DNA of 64,000 bases from Prosthecobacter dejongeii (GCF_014203045.1 NZ_JACHIF010000002.1:558001-622000); one strand, 5' to 3'; counted from the first letter of the stretch, positions 42,901 through 51,557 are shown. A program made the numbers and translations. Notes: generated from the letters alone by a model not told the origin.

Positions 42901-43846
42901 CCGGGGAACTTTGCAACAAGCCACGGTGGCAGGCGTGGTGGAGGCGGTGCGTGGCCGTGTCTTCAAGGAGATTGACTTGCTGCCAGTTTTGAAACTGCCT
43001 GCTGACGTGCCTCCAGTACCTCCGGATACAAGTCGCAGTGAGGCTAAGCTGACGTTGCCGCCACTGCTGAAGGATTGGATCTTTGATCTGAAAGTGCGTA
43101 CACGCGATCCGCTTTTAGTGGCGGGTAATTTGGCCAATGGGGCGATCTCTGCAGATGTGCTGCTAAGTGGGCGGGGATCAGCTCCTCAACTGACAGGGGG
43201 GGCAACGATTGATCGTCTGCTGCTGAAGCTGCCCTTCAGCATGGTCAAGATTACGAAGGGTGTCATCACTCTGCGCCCAGCGCACCCCTTTGATCCTGAC
43301 TTGGACATTCGAGGGGAGTCCCGGATCGGCAGCAACGAGATTACTCTTTACATTTATGGCGACTCGACGAATCCAAAGACGCGGTTCACCAGCACTCCGC
43401 CGATGACTGAGCCGGACATCGTGACCTTGCTGGCCACGGGAACGACGCTGAATGGATCTGCGAGTGAACTTGCGTCCGAAGCGGCCACTCGCGCTGCATT
43501 TTTGTTTCTGAGTGAGTTTTACCGGAAGACCTTCAATAAAAAGAAGGTGGTGCGTGAAGAACCGCCTCGGCTGAACATGACATTCAATCCTTCAGGGGCA
43601 GATCGTAGCAGTGACAGCGTGCAGGCGACCTATGATCTTTCTGAGCGGTGGCGTGTCACTGGGCGATTCACGCAGACAGGACGCATGAAGGCATTGCTGG
43701 GTTATGTGTTGCGATTTGGCAAAGCTGCGCAGGCAATGGATGCGCGCCCGTCTTCTACCATAGGCACGCCGACAAGCCTGAGCCCGATGCCACTTCCTGC
43801 TCCTGGGGCACCTGCTCCAGCGCCAGTGGCAGCACCTGCCCGATGA
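39923..43846 (+). CDS. tamB: TamB-like translocation and assembly module/AsmA-family protein
   Basis: A 1307-residue protein. A basic N-tail (PPRRRFWKWCRRF) and one TM helix (LITFLLLLVGVAVF) anchor it in the inner membrane; the rest is periplasmic. The long middle is built of repeating beta strands typical of the TamB/AsmA beta-taco bridge. The C-terminal DUF490 region has the usual markers: ANGAISADVLLSGRGSAP, GVITLRPAHPFDPDLDIRGES, and PMTEPDIVTLLATGTTL, with YDLSERWRVTGRFT near the end. TamB-like proteins carry lipids or help outer-membrane protein insertion. Facing the bamA-skp-lpxD operon fits an envelope role. GTG 39923 is used since no in-frame ATG precedes the TM anchor. Confidence 0.88.
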   Translation: MSQSPPSPPPRRRFWKWCRRFLITFLLLLVGVAVFHRPLLLSLIRWAGPKAAHKLDLPLSWAVDGSLWNDLKITSLETGGGPEHWLPKARIGEFAADYDWRALAHGDYENSVKRIKLHDVEAEADLRRLPQSQPKDKPPAPNQKSDAMPPIVWPRTVDIKNINAEVTLGDGRKLILRGLTLQMGEGMPGVFECREFSQEPGHVKLENLRADVEWETRKLVVKNLTLPKAVILERLEVDVQGLWEADHSALVVLLAKLGAAKFEVNARAAGLLKGPMQMRAKVLGRDLRSEELQTLGLPKEVFFEKGTLDLNVAGDPAAPVNLSVDAALSLAHLRTAGATVDAISVAATVKEGRAEVKGAKVTRGPNQLEVTAQATLPADLKDLMATPWTAQVRATLPEVTDFLDQPPPFKGPLALNVSAEGQGATPLKVNGELTGERLSFETYQLPKLRSLFSLTGKEARFELPSLELGTGNAVTLTATMLMQDAMPVQANWTLNVADPADLMKTIGLAPLEKVVKGRVESVGLAKFNIQDLSAQNYQGLVADLNLKVSEAAYGEGQLQGVALQTRVEKGRAVVDVARVQLNPKNAVSLTGGMDIQAPFAFTAQGDIGLPELTAMNALLKSVGAPAIESGAMIGDLKVTGQLKPWLCQGTVKVDATTVRTATMPQAATAVVETTFEGTRASLQKLEASLGPWRLTATGTVDDKQAQLAELKVWQNQTLLLDGAVSAPFDVIQPDVVNGQPIKVAITAKDLRFHEILAAAGIQDIPAGILNADIQVHGRLESAQGRIFVEVKDVTVPKGPKAFRPATLRSETLLEKKRVKTLTTVTQPPLQPLTVEGDLPLDVAALVKSPQTLNETPLKFSVKLPETDLSFLREYAPDMIRSIPARAKIDAEVTGTVGKPIVKGEVDVDVTEVVWAKPDLPSVRNVRVRIVGNDRKITLEDISAVLAGGRVKLDGTVDVTDGANPALDLKVEAREALVFRDPTTSLRANADITCRGTLQQATVAGVVEAVRGRVFKEIDLLPVLKLPADVPPVPPDTSRSEAKLTLPPLLKDWIFDLKVRTRDPLLVAGNLANGAISADVLLSGRGSAPQLTGGATIDRLLLKLPFSMVKITKGVITLRPAHPFDPDLDIRGESRIGSNEITLYIYGDSTNPKTRFTSTPPMTEPDIVTLLATGTTLNGSASELASEAATRAAFLFLSEFYRKTFNKKKVVREEPPRLNMTFNPSGADRSSDSVQATYDLSERWRVTGRFTQTGRMKALLGYVLRFGKAAQAMDARPSSTIGTPTSLSPMPLPAPGAPAPAPVAAPAR

Positions 43847-43951
43847 TGGATATGGTCGCAGGGAATGAAAGCATTCGTGCTGACTAAAACGCAGACACAT
43901 TCGCCTACATCGAGGGCAGTGCCTGGAAGGATGCAGGATTGATGAAGCAAA

Positions 43952-44127
43952 TTAGACCGATTTCCAAAAATCTTGTCCGAAAAGCGGCGACGGGGTGGGA
44001 CGATTGGCGGTCACCGCAAGCGGGACTTGGCTGTTATCGTCAAGATAGCAGCCTGCGTTCTTGCCTTGCCACTCATCCCACCGCGCCCGCCTTTTCGATC
44101 GGACAATCTTTTTGGAAATCGGTCTAA
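43952..44127. repeat. 176-bp foldback (MITE-like) inverted-repeat element
   Basis: The left arm starts TTAGACCGATTTCCAAAAA (43952). The right arm, read from the other strand from 44127, starts identically, then diverges slightly (TCTTGTCCGA versus GATTGTCCGA). The match continues inward through AAAAGCGG/AAAAGGCGG and GGTGGGACGA/GGTGGGATGA to a central CTGTTATC-GTCAA-GATAGCAG. So nearly the whole element can fold into one long hairpin. Both outer ends are TA, compatible with a TA target duplication. No gene fits inside. It lies between the stops of tamB and lpxD, close to the lpxD stop. Confidence 0.75.
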
Positions 44128-44129
44128 CC

Positions 44130-45173
44130 TTATGCTCTTTCGAGAGCGGCGAGTTTTCTTTCCAATTCCCGAATGCGCTCCATCATCTCAGGAATTTTGG
44201 CAGGGGCGGAGAGCATGCGGCGGCCTTCCATGAGAGGCTTGGCGGGGAAGCCAGTGTAGGCACCAGGTTCGGTGATGTTTTTGGTGACGCCAGCCTTCGC
44301 CAAGAGCGTGACTTGGTCGCTGATCTCCAGATGCCCGGCAATGCCGACCTGACCAGCGATGGTGACATGACTGCCGATGTGAGTGCTGCCAGAAATACCG
44401 ACCTGGGAGACGACGATGCTATGCTGACCAATCACAACGTTGTGGGCGATCTGGACGAGGTTATCAATCTTTGTACCTTCACCGATCCAAGTGCGGCCAA
44501 AGCGGGCACGATCAATGGTGGTGCAGGAGCCAATTTCAACATCGTCATCAATTTGGACGATGCCCACTTGCTCGATTTTTTGGTGTCGGCCTTGGCTGAA
44601 TTGATAACCAAAGCCATCGGTACCAATCGCGGAGCCGCTGTGGATGATGACGCGATTCCCGATCTGAGTCATGTCCCGGATGGTGCAGTTGGCATGGAGG
44701 ACGCAGTCCATGCCGAGCCTGGCCCCGTGGCCGATGAAAACGCCCGCATGAATGGTGGTTCCGTCTCCAATGATGACATTTTCCTCAATGACCGCGCAGG
44801 GGCCAATGGAGACCTGTTCAGGATTGAACTGCGCGGACTGTGCGACGACTGCGGAAGGATGTACTCCCGCATGAAATTCACGTGAAGGTGGACCAAAAAA
44901 ACGGATGACACTGGAGAACGCCAGGGTGGGATTCTCGACGCGGATGAGGGCTATGTTTGGGAGTGGCTCTGCAAAGTCCGCTGCCACTAGAGCCGCCGTT
45001 GCACGGGTGGAACGAAGCGCATTGAGATAACGCTCATTTCCTAAAAAAGTAATATCGCCGGGCTCAGCTTCTGAAATCGAATTCAGTCCTGAGATAACTC
45101 CTTCTGGATCTCCTTGGAACAATTGTCCGCCGACCAATTCAGCCAGACGTTGGTGCGTGATGGAGGTGCTCAT
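44130..45173 (-). CDS. lpxD: UDP-3-O-acyl-glucosamine N-acyltransferase LpxD
   Basis: A 347-residue enzyme adding the second 3-hydroxyacyl chain in lipid A synthesis. The uridine-binding N-domain shows AEPGDITFLGNERYL. From about residue 100 a left-handed beta-helix of hexapeptide repeats follows (IGPCAVIEENVIIGDGTTIHAG). The catalytic-His loop is in IAHNVVIGQHSIV, with QVGIAGHLEIS next. The C-terminal helix holds IPEMMERIRELERKLAALE. It is the last gene of the bamA-skp-lpxD set. A terminator-like hairpin separates it from skp, so it may be made at a lower level or from its own promoter. Confidence 0.95.
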   Translation of the reverse strand: MSTSITHQRLAELVGGQLFQGDPEGVISGLNSISEAEPGDITFLGNERYLNALRSTRATAALVAADFAEPLPNIALIRVENPTLAFSSVIRFFGPPSREFHAGVHPSAVVAQSAQFNPEQVSIGPCAVIEENVIIGDGTTIHAGVFIGHGARLGMDCVLHANCTIRDMTQIGNRVIIHSGSAIGTDGFGYQFSQGRHQKIEQVGIVQIDDDVEIGSCTTIDRARFGRTWIGEGTKIDNLVQIAHNVVIGQHSIVVSQVGISGSTHIGSHVTIAGQVGIAGHLEISDQVTLLAKAGVTKNITEPGAYTGFPAKPLMEGRRMLSAPAKIPEMMERIRELERKLAALERA

Positions 45174-45187
45174 GCTTCGCGAGACAG

Positions 45188-45223
45188 AAAAAAGGGCACG
45201 CCGGAAATCGCTTCGGCGTGCCC
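45188..45223 (-). terminator. Intra-operon terminator/attenuator between skp and lpxD
   Basis: Read on the minus strand: stem GGGCACGCCG / CGGCGTGCCC with a 10-base loop (45194-45223), followed by six T. It lies 20 bases beyond the skp stop and 15 bases before the lpxD start. It has the form of an intrinsic terminator that would reduce lpxD transcription relative to bamA-skp. Confidence 0.85.
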
Positions 45224-45242
45224 TGAATAAGTAAGGAAAAAA

Positions 45243-45848
45243 TTAGGGCTTCTTCGTTTCCTCAGCCTTTGGAGCGGCGGCAGCGGCCGGAGCGTTTTTA
45301 TTGAGCTCGACCACGATCTGGTCGGTCACGTCCACGGCATCTTTGTAGTAGATAAGCACAGGAACGGTGGAAAGGCTCATGCCAGACTTGTCAAAGATGA
45401 AGTCGTAGCCTTCGGTCTTCGCTTTGTCACGGACGACGACGAGGATTTCATCGTAGATGCCACGACGGATCTGGACGTCTTCCTGCTTGAGCTGGGTGGA
45501 GCGGCGGTTCTGCTGCTCGCCGATTTCCTGTTCCAGAGTGCGCAGTTCCTTAGCCTTTTCATCGAACTCAGCCGCTTTCTTAGCGCGGGCATCCGGTGTC
45601 ATGATCGGATCGCTCGCTTCCTTCTTCAGCTTCTGCATGTCTGTCATCAGATTTTTATAAACGGCCCAGCGGTCGTTCATTTCCTTCTGAGCCTTATCCA
45701 CATTGGACTTGAACTTTTCAGCAGCATCTTTGGTTTTGTGAAACTCAGAGAAGGCTTTGGACATGTCCACGACGCCGAATTTAAGGTCGGCAGCGCTGGC
45801 GAGGGTGAGGCTGGTAGCAAGGAAGGCTAAAGTCAGAAGACGAATCAT
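45243..45848 (-). CDS. skp: OmpH/Skp-family periplasmic chaperone
   Basis: A 201-residue protein. The signal peptide is MIRLLTLAFLATSLTLASAA. The mature part starts with LKFGVVDMSKAFSEFHKTKDA, the usual Skp opening strand and helix, and continues as a long Lys/Glu-rich coiled coil (tentacle) returning to VLIYYKDAVDVTDQIVVEL. Skp trimers hold unfolded outer-membrane proteins on the way to BamA. ATG 45848 is preferred over 45887 because it begins the signal peptide. It lies 58 bases downstream of bamA and upstream of lpxD, the classic order. Confidence 0.92.
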   Translation of the reverse strand: MIRLLTLAFLATSLTLASAADLKFGVVDMSKAFSEFHKTKDAAEKFKSNVDKAQKEMNDRWAVYKNLMTDMQKLKKEASDPIMTPDARAKKAAEFDEKAKELRTLEQEIGEQQNRRSTQLKQEDVQIRRGIYDEILVVVRDKAKTEGYDFIFDKSGMSLSTVPVLIYYKDAVDVTDQIVVELNKNAPAAAAAPKAEETKKP

Positions 45849-45906
45849 AGAGAAGGATGAGAGGGGTCGGAAAGGGGTTTTGTTCAATGCGCTCAGGTAG
45901 GGAGAG

Positions 45907-48321
45907 TTAGAATTTGTATCCCATGTTGAACTGGAAGCGTGGGCTGTCGCCCGTGAAGTCGTCCTTCACAAGCGGCAGGCCGAGATCCAGGCGGATCGGG
46001 CCGACAGGGAGGAACATGCGCAGACCGATACCGATGTTCGAATAAACTTCTCCATCACCGACGATAGGACCGCCGTTTTTCACACCACCCACACTCGCAT
46101 TGGTGGCAGTGATGTCTGTGGAAACATAACCGACGTCATAGAAAACGGCGCCACGCACTTTTTCGATGATGGGGAAGGAATATTCAATACTGGCGTAAAG
46201 CGAGACGTTACCACCGATAGGCTCACCGGTGCTGTCTTTAGGACCAGCTTCACGGTAGTCATAACCACGCAGGTTATTGGCACCGCCGAGGAAGAGACGC
46301 TCAAAGATAGGTACGTCCGAGCTAGAGGTGCCAGAGTTGCCCCAGCCGTCCACAAAACGAGCCATACCTTCGAAGCTGAGGATGGTATCACCTGGGAGGG
46401 AGAAGAACTGCTGACCACCGATGTTACCGCCCCAGACTTCGACATCGCCACCGAGACCAGAGGCCATAAGGCCAGCCTCAAACTTGTGCCCCTTGCGAGT
46501 GATGAAGACGCTGTCGCGAGTGTCATGGACGAAACCGAAGTCCACTTTGCTCTGGATGAATTCGCCATCTTCGTTGCGGATGAGCTGGCTAGGATCTTCG
46601 TCATCCTGAACATTCAGATCAATGCTCTGAAGGGTGTAGGTGGTCTCGAAGTAAGCGTTTTCACCGATGGGCTTGCGCAGGCCCAGGGAAAGTCCGGCAT
46701 TGGTCTGCTCATAGCGGTTTGCCTGAGACAAGTAGAACATGTTGCGATAGAAGAGCTCTGTGGTGAAGGCGAGCTTTTGACCCAGGAACCAAGGCTCCGT
46801 GAAGGAGAGGTTGAAGTCCTGGCGGCGTGGGCCGTAGCGGATGTTCATGTTAAAACGCTGACCGGCGCCACGGAAATCACCCCAGTCGGTGATGTCAAAG
46901 TTCGTCTGAGTGACGTCAATGAAACCGACGATGCTGTCGATGGAACTGAAGCCTGCACCAAAGTTCACAGAACCGGTGGGTTTCTCTGCGACGTTGACTT
47001 CGATGTCCTTGAAGCCGTCCACCTCGGTGGAGACTGGGCGGACGGTGAGGGGATTGGCCTCGCCCTTGCCTTCGAAGTAATTTAAGTTTTCCAGACGGGT
47101 CTGGGCGGTTTCCATCTGCACGGTGTTCAACTCATCGCCAGGGGAGAAGGGAAGCTCACGACGGATGACTTCATCCTTGGTCTTCATGTTACCGCTGATG
47201 TTAACTTTGCGGATGAAGGACTTGGTGCCTTCATAGACACTGTAAGTCACATTGAGCTTGCCTGGGCCGGCATCGGAAAGGCGTGTCTCCACACGAGCAT
47301 CGGCATAACCACGGGAACCATAGTAGTCCTGGATCATTTTTTCGTCGCCACGGACGTCACTGCCTGAGTAGGCGAAGCCTGCTTCAGTGAGGATCGCGGG
47401 GGTCAGTTCGTCCTGAGAGAAGATGGTGATGCCTTCGATGGTGACGGCTGCCACGTCGTATTTGGTGCCTTCCGTGATTTCAAAGACCAGGGCCACTTTG
47501 GTGTCGCTCTCTGCTTCGCGACGATAACCCACTTTCACATAGACATAGCCTTCGTCCTGATAGGCCTGTTCGATTTTGCGCACGTCTTCGAGGACGGCTT
47601 GATTGTCCAGCTTGCCAGCTTTGCCCCAGAGGCGCCAGAAGGTCTTCTCTTTCGAGGTGAGCTTTGACTTCAGTGTGCGGGCGCTGATGGCGTTATTGCC
47701 TTCAAAACGAATGTCACCGATGAGGCCACGGCCACCTTCTTCAACCTTGAACAAAACACTGGAGAAACCTTCCTTGCTGGATGGCGTGACGTCATACGTC
47801 ACCAGCACGTCGGAGAAGCCTTTCTTCTGATACATCTCCAGGATCTTTTGTTGGGCGGCGCTGAGCTTGGCGTCATCCACTGGATCACCGACCTTCACCT
47901 CGATCTCTTTGCGAAGCTTGTCGTTGTCAAAAGCGGCATTGCCCAGGAAACCGATCTCACCGATGCCGCCACGGCCAGAGATGGTGACGACTACACGGAC
48001 ACCACCAGCGACGTTCACGGCCTGGATGTCCACGTTTTCCACCGCCCCGGTTGCATAAAGGGTGCGCAGGTCACGCTCGACAGACTCATCGGTGTAAGGC
48101 TCACCTTCCCGGGTGGACATCTGGGCCCGGACGCGGGCTGGGTCCATGGTAGCTGCGCCTTTGAATACGACATCCACCTGACGGACGATACGGCGACCAG
48201 CGGCTGCTGGGGACTCCAGAGAAACCTGGGCGTGAGTGCCAACGGTGGCGAATGTGACGAAGGCAGCGACCAAGAGCGGACGCAGAGCGTTTTGGGGAGA
48301 AGAGAGGACTCCGTGGATCAT
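45907..48321 (-). CDS. bamA: Outer-membrane protein assembly factor BamA
   Basis: An 804-residue Omp85 protein. The signal peptide runs to about THAQ. POTRA repeats occupy about 40-430: VRQVDVVFKGAATMDPARVRAQ, IGEIGFLGNAAFDNDKLRKEI, IGDIRFEGNNAISARTLKSKL, and a fifth ending ISGNMKTKDEVIRRELPF. The C-terminal 16-strand barrel includes the lid-lock motif VFYDVGYVS near the end and GPIRLDLGLPL before the final strand RFQFNMGYKF, which ends in the required aromatic residue. It inserts beta-barrel proteins into the outer membrane, so the cell is diderm. It is the first gene of the bamA-skp-lpxD operon. Confidence 0.96.
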   Translation of the reverse strand: MIHGVLSSPQNALRPLLVAAFVTFATVGTHAQVSLESPAAAGRRIVRQVDVVFKGAATMDPARVRAQMSTREGEPYTDESVERDLRTLYATGAVENVDIQAVNVAGGVRVVVTISGRGGIGEIGFLGNAAFDNDKLRKEIEVKVGDPVDDAKLSAAQQKILEMYQKKGFSDVLVTYDVTPSSKEGFSSVLFKVEEGGRGLIGDIRFEGNNAISARTLKSKLTSKEKTFWRLWGKAGKLDNQAVLEDVRKIEQAYQDEGYVYVKVGYRREAESDTKVALVFEITEGTKYDVAAVTIEGITIFSQDELTPAILTEAGFAYSGSDVRGDEKMIQDYYGSRGYADARVETRLSDAGPGKLNVTYSVYEGTKSFIRKVNISGNMKTKDEVIRRELPFSPGDELNTVQMETAQTRLENLNYFEGKGEANPLTVRPVSTEVDGFKDIEVNVAEKPTGSVNFGAGFSSIDSIVGFIDVTQTNFDITDWGDFRGAGQRFNMNIRYGPRRQDFNLSFTEPWFLGQKLAFTTELFYRNMFYLSQANRYEQTNAGLSLGLRKPIGENAYFETTYTLQSIDLNVQDDEDPSQLIRNEDGEFIQSKVDFGFVHDTRDSVFITRKGHKFEAGLMASGLGGDVEVWGGNIGGQQFFSLPGDTILSFEGMARFVDGWGNSGTSSSDVPIFERLFLGGANNLRGYDYREAGPKDSTGEPIGGNVSLYASIEYSFPIIEKVRGAVFYDVGYVSTDITATNASVGGVKNGGPIVGDGEVYSNIGIGLRMFLPVGPIRLDLGLPLVKDDFTGDSPRFQFNMGYKF

Positions 48322-48454
48322 AACGACGTGAGAGGTGTTCGGGAGAAGGACTGATGACCCCGAGCCTAAAGAGCAAGGAGCCCCGCAGTAATGCTGACCT
48401 TCACAAGGGGCGTCAAGGTGTAAAAACAGGTTTGATCTCTAAGTTACACAAAAG

Positions 48455-48491
48455 AAAACCCACCGAATCCTGGTGGAGGACGGCGGGTTTT
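48455..48491 (-). terminator. Terminator after the PepSY-like secreted protein gene
   Basis: On the minus strand: stem AAAACCCGCCG / CGGTGGGTTTT with one G-T pair and a 15-base loop, then CTTTTGTG. It lies 26 bases past the stop and separates this gene from bamA. The A-run on the other side makes it potentially bidirectional. Confidence 0.7.
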
Positions 48492-48516
48492 GGGAGAAAA
48501 ACGCGTATTTTAGCGC

Positions 48517-49191
48517 TTAACGGAAGAGTTCGCGGAAGAACCCACGGGTCTCTTTGCGGGCGTTGTCCGTCCAGTTCCAGGTCTTGCGGGCGGCGCGTTT
48601 GACGGCGCGGGCAGCGCGTTCGCCTTCGTCTTCTGGAGTGGTAGCTGTGCTGGGGACGCGTGGGGACCAGTCCTGGAAGGTGACAGCGCCGGTTTCTGCG
48701 GAGACGACGACGAACCCGACTTCATATCCTGTGTCATCTTTCAGCGCCATGCCCCACTCTGGGGTGCCGGTTTCGCTGCTGGTGGCCAATTGGTAGTCAA
48801 TGCTGGCGAAGGTGGTCTGGGCGAGTGCTGCGGATTTAGCGGCGACCACTCGGGCATCGGCACTGCGGTAACGCAGTTTTGTGAAGTCGAGTGGGCGGGA
48901 GGGCACACGGTCTAGGATGCGGGTGCCTGCACCTGCGGGGGCAGCTTTCCAAAGAGCACCTTCGAGCTTGACGGAAATGCGGAGGATATCTTCTGGGCGA
49001 AAGGCATCGCGAGAGTAGGCAGTCCATTCCGTGGGCTCAGCGGTGGCCCCGGTGCCTTTCAAAAGGAGGAGGCTTTCGGCCGTGGCTGTGCCAAAGCTCT
49101 GGGCGACGGCTACGGGGACTTCAGGATTTGCCTGAAGGCCGGAAATGCCGGCAATAAAAAGAAAAGATAGGGATGAAAGGATGGTTTTCAT
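48517..49191 (-). CDS. Secreted protein of unknown function
   Basis: A 224-residue exported protein (signal MKTILSSLSFLFIAGISG). The region SIDYQLATSSETGTPEWGMALKDDTGYEVGFVVVSAETGAVTFQDW resembles a PepSY-like strand-helix-strand unit, where E-x-G-x-V marks the last strand. The C-terminus is basic and helical (RAARAVKRAARKTWNWTD), a possible envelope- or nucleic-acid-binding tail. No catalytic residues are visible. It is a single gene between a terminator and the divergent xseB-dxs pair. Confidence 0.55.
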   Translation of the reverse strand: MKTILSSLSFLFIAGISGLQANPEVPVAVAQSFGTATAESLLLLKGTGATAEPTEWTAYSRDAFRPEDILRISVKLEGALWKAAPAGAGTRILDRVPSRPLDFTKLRYRSADARVVAAKSAALAQTTFASIDYQLATSSETGTPEWGMALKDDTGYEVGFVVVSAETGAVTFQDWSPRVPSTATTPEDEGERAARAVKRAARKTWNWTDNARKETRGFFRELFR

Positions 49192-49322
49192 GGTCGCAGA
49201 ATCATAAGAACGCTGGCAAAATGAATCAAGACAGGTTTCTTCTTCTGAAGATCTCTGTTTTTTCCTGCTTGCGGCTGCTGCCTGTGTCCTGATAATGCGC
49301 GCCCTCGAATCACTCCCTCCTT

Positions 49323-49664
49323 ATGAGCGCCGCTGCCCCTCCCGAATCTTCCTTTGAACAGGCCATGGACCGCCTGGAGGAGATCGTGGCGCTGATGGAG
49401 GGAGATCGCATGCCGCTGGATGAAATGGTCTCCAGCTATGAGGAAGGCATGGGCTTGCTGAAAGTCTGCCGACAAAGGATCGAGGTGGCGCGACGCCGGA
49501 TCGAGATGATCACGGCCGATGCTGAGGGAAAGCCTGCATTGGCTCCTTTCGATCCCGCGACGGCGACTGAACTCCCTGAAGACAAGCCCCGCGCTACTGC
49601 TCCTGCACGCAAAAAGAAGCCTGCGGAGCCTGAGGAAGACACTGACGACATCCGACTTTTTTGA
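49323..49664 (+). CDS. xseB: Exodeoxyribonuclease VII small subunit
   Basis: A 113-residue protein. The family core SFEQAMDRLEEIVALMEGDRMPLDEMVSSYEEGMGLLKVCRQRIEVARRRIE is a two-helix coiled coil matching XseB, which binds the large subunit XseA to form the single-strand exonuclease. The 40-residue Lys/Pro/Glu-rich tail ending DDIRLF is longer than in E. coli, though DDIRLF-type ends are common. It lies 6 bases upstream of dxs, the usual arrangement in many bacteria; xseA is not in the window. Confidence 0.93.
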   Translation: MSAAAPPESSFEQAMDRLEEIVALMEGDRMPLDEMVSSYEEGMGLLKVCRQRIEVARRRIEMITADAEGKPALAPFDPATATELPEDKPRATAPARKKKPAEPEEDTDDIRLF

Positions 49665-49670
49665 CACCAC

Positions 49671-51557
49671 GTGGATACCACCCTGCCCGCCATTATTTGC
49701 CCTGCTGATCTCAAAGCTCTGCCGCTGGAAAAACTGCCTGCGCTAGCTGAAAAGATCCGTGCCACTCTGATTGAGACCCTAAGCCAGACGGGGGGCCACC
49801 TTGGTCCTAACCTGGGCGTGGTCGAGCTCACCCTTGCTATGCATCGTGTGTTTGACACGCCGAAGGACAAATTTGTCTTCGACGTGGCTCACCAGGGGTA
49901 TGTCCATAAGATGCTGACGGGCCGCTGGGATAAGATTCACACCATCCGCCAGTATGAAGGTCTGAATGGCTTTCTACTCCGCAGTGAGAGTGAGCATGAT
50001 TGTTATGGAGCAGGCCATGCAGGTACAGCTCTGGGCGCTGCCCTGGGCATGGCCACTGCACGGGACCTGAAGGGGACCGATGAGCACGTGGTCTGCGTTT
50101 CTGGCGATGCGGCCTTTACCTGCGGCCCGGTGTTTGAGGCCCTGAATAACATTTCCTCTCACACGAAGCGCCTCATCACGGTGCTGAATGACAATGAGTG
50201 GAGCATTGATAAAAACGTCGGTGCCATCGCCAAATATTTCAACACCATCGCTACCCATCCTGGTTTTGCCAATCTGCATGACAAGGCGGCGAAGTTTGTG
50301 GAATTTGTCCTCGGCGACGGAGCCCGCAAACTGGCGGAGCGGGTGGAGAATTCGGCCAAAGGATTGCTGCTGCCGCAGAGCGAAGGTGCGCACAATCGTA
50401 GCACATTGTTTGAAGAATTTGGCATTCGTTATTATGGTCCTATCAATGGGCATGACCTGCCTTTGCTGATCCAAACGTTTGAGTTTTTGAAGACGCAGAA
50501 TGAGCCGGTGATCCTGCACATCCTGACGGAGAAGGGGCGAGGTTATAAACCGGCTCTGGAAGATCCAGGTAAGTTCCACGGTCTGGGCAAGTATAACATC
50601 GAGACAGGTGAGGTGCAGGCCACGGATAAGCCGACCTACTCACAGATCTATGCGCGCACGGTGACGGACTTTGCCAAGGAAGATCAAAAGATCGTCGCCA
50701 TCACGGCTGCGATGCCTGGCGGCACGGGGTTGATGGCCTTCAAGAAGGAGATTCCGGAGCGGTATTTTGACGTGGGCATTGCGGAAGAGCACGCGGCTCT
50801 TTTCGCCTGTGGCATGGCTGTCCAGGGACTGCGCCCTTTCCTAACCATTTATTCGACCTTCATGCAGCGGGCTGTGGACATGATCCTGCATGACATGGCC
50901 ATCCAACATCTGCCGGTACGGCTTTGCATGGATCGTGGTGGTCTCAGCGGAGATGATGGCCCGACTCACCATGGTCTTTTCGACATCGCTTATCTTCGTG
51001 CGATTCCTGGCCTCGTGCACATGCAGCCGAAGGATGAGGATGAGTTTGTGGACATGCTGTGGACGATGGCCAACTACGACAAGGGGCCGATCGCCATCCG
51101 TTACCCTCGTGGCAATGGCCCGGGGATGACGCCCAAGGCGAAGCCACATCTTCTTGAAATCGGCAAAGCTGAAGTGGTGGCCGATGGTCACGACGTGGCC
51201 CTCATTGCCCTGGGCGACATGTTCGCAACGGCTGAATTGGCGAAGAAGGAACTGGAGGCCAAAGGATATTCCGTGGCGCTCATCAATCCGCGCTGGATTA
51301 AGCCTCTGGACCATGCCGTCATCGAAACCTATGCCCGCAAAGTGAAGGTGGTGTGCACTCTGGAAGACCATGTGCTGATGAATGGATTTGGCTGTTCTGT
51401 GATGGAGCAATTGGCCATTGCTGGCATCACCACGCCGGTGGTGCGAGTGGGTTGGCCGGATGAATTTGTCGAGCACGGCACGCCTGCCATCTTGCGCAAA
51501 AAACATGGCCTCACGGTGGAAAACACGGTGGCGCAGGTATTGAGTAAGTTGGCCTGA
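49671..51557 (+). CDS. dxs: 1-deoxy-D-xylulose-5-phosphate synthase
   Basis: A 628-residue thiamine-diphosphate enzyme condensing pyruvate and glyceraldehyde-3-phosphate, the first step of the MEP isoprenoid pathway. Visible blocks: GGHLGPNLGVVELTLAMHRVF, VFDVAHQGYVHKMLTGR, GHAGTALGAALGMA, the ThDP/Mg motif GDAAFTCGPVFEALNN, then DVGIAEEHAALFACGMA with the catalytic Glu, and DRGGLSGDDGPTHHGLFD. The start is a GTG six bases after xseB. It supplies precursors for the squalene/phytoene synthase family enzyme found elsewhere in the window. It ends with a terminator. Confidence 0.96.
   Translation: MDTTLPAIICPADLKALPLEKLPALAEKIRATLIETLSQTGGHLGPNLGVVELTLAMHRVFDTPKDKFVFDVAHQGYVHKMLTGRWDKIHTIRQYEGLNGFLLRSESEHDCYGAGHAGTALGAALGMATARDLKGTDEHVVCVSGDAAFTCGPVFEALNNISSHTKRLITVLNDNEWSIDKNVGAIAKYFNTIATHPGFANLHDKAAKFVEFVLGDGARKLAERVENSAKGLLLPQSEGAHNRSTLFEEFGIRYYGPINGHDLPLLIQTFEFLKTQNEPVILHILTEKGRGYKPALEDPGKFHGLGKYNIETGEVQATDKPTYSQIYARTVTDFAKEDQKIVAITAAMPGGTGLMAFKKEIPERYFDVGIAEEHAALFACGMAVQGLRPFLTIYSTFMQRAVDMILHDMAIQHLPVRLCMDRGGLSGDDGPTHHGLFDIAYLRAIPGLVHMQPKDEDEFVDMLWTMANYDKGPIAIRYPRGNGPGMTPKAKPHLLEIGKAEVVADGHDVALIALGDMFATAELAKKELEAKGYSVALINPRWIKPLDHAVIETYARKVKVVCTLEDHVLMNGFGCSVMEQLAIAGITTPVVRVGWPDEFVEHGTPAILRKKHGLTVENTVAQVLSKLA

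Noticed and set aside
41747-43137. Two long minus-strand frames inside tamB
   Set aside because: They are antisense to a clear TamB reading frame and show biased, domain-free composition.
46486-47085. 199-codon plus-strand frame inside bamA
   Set aside because: It is antisense to the BamA barrel region and has no motif or independent support.
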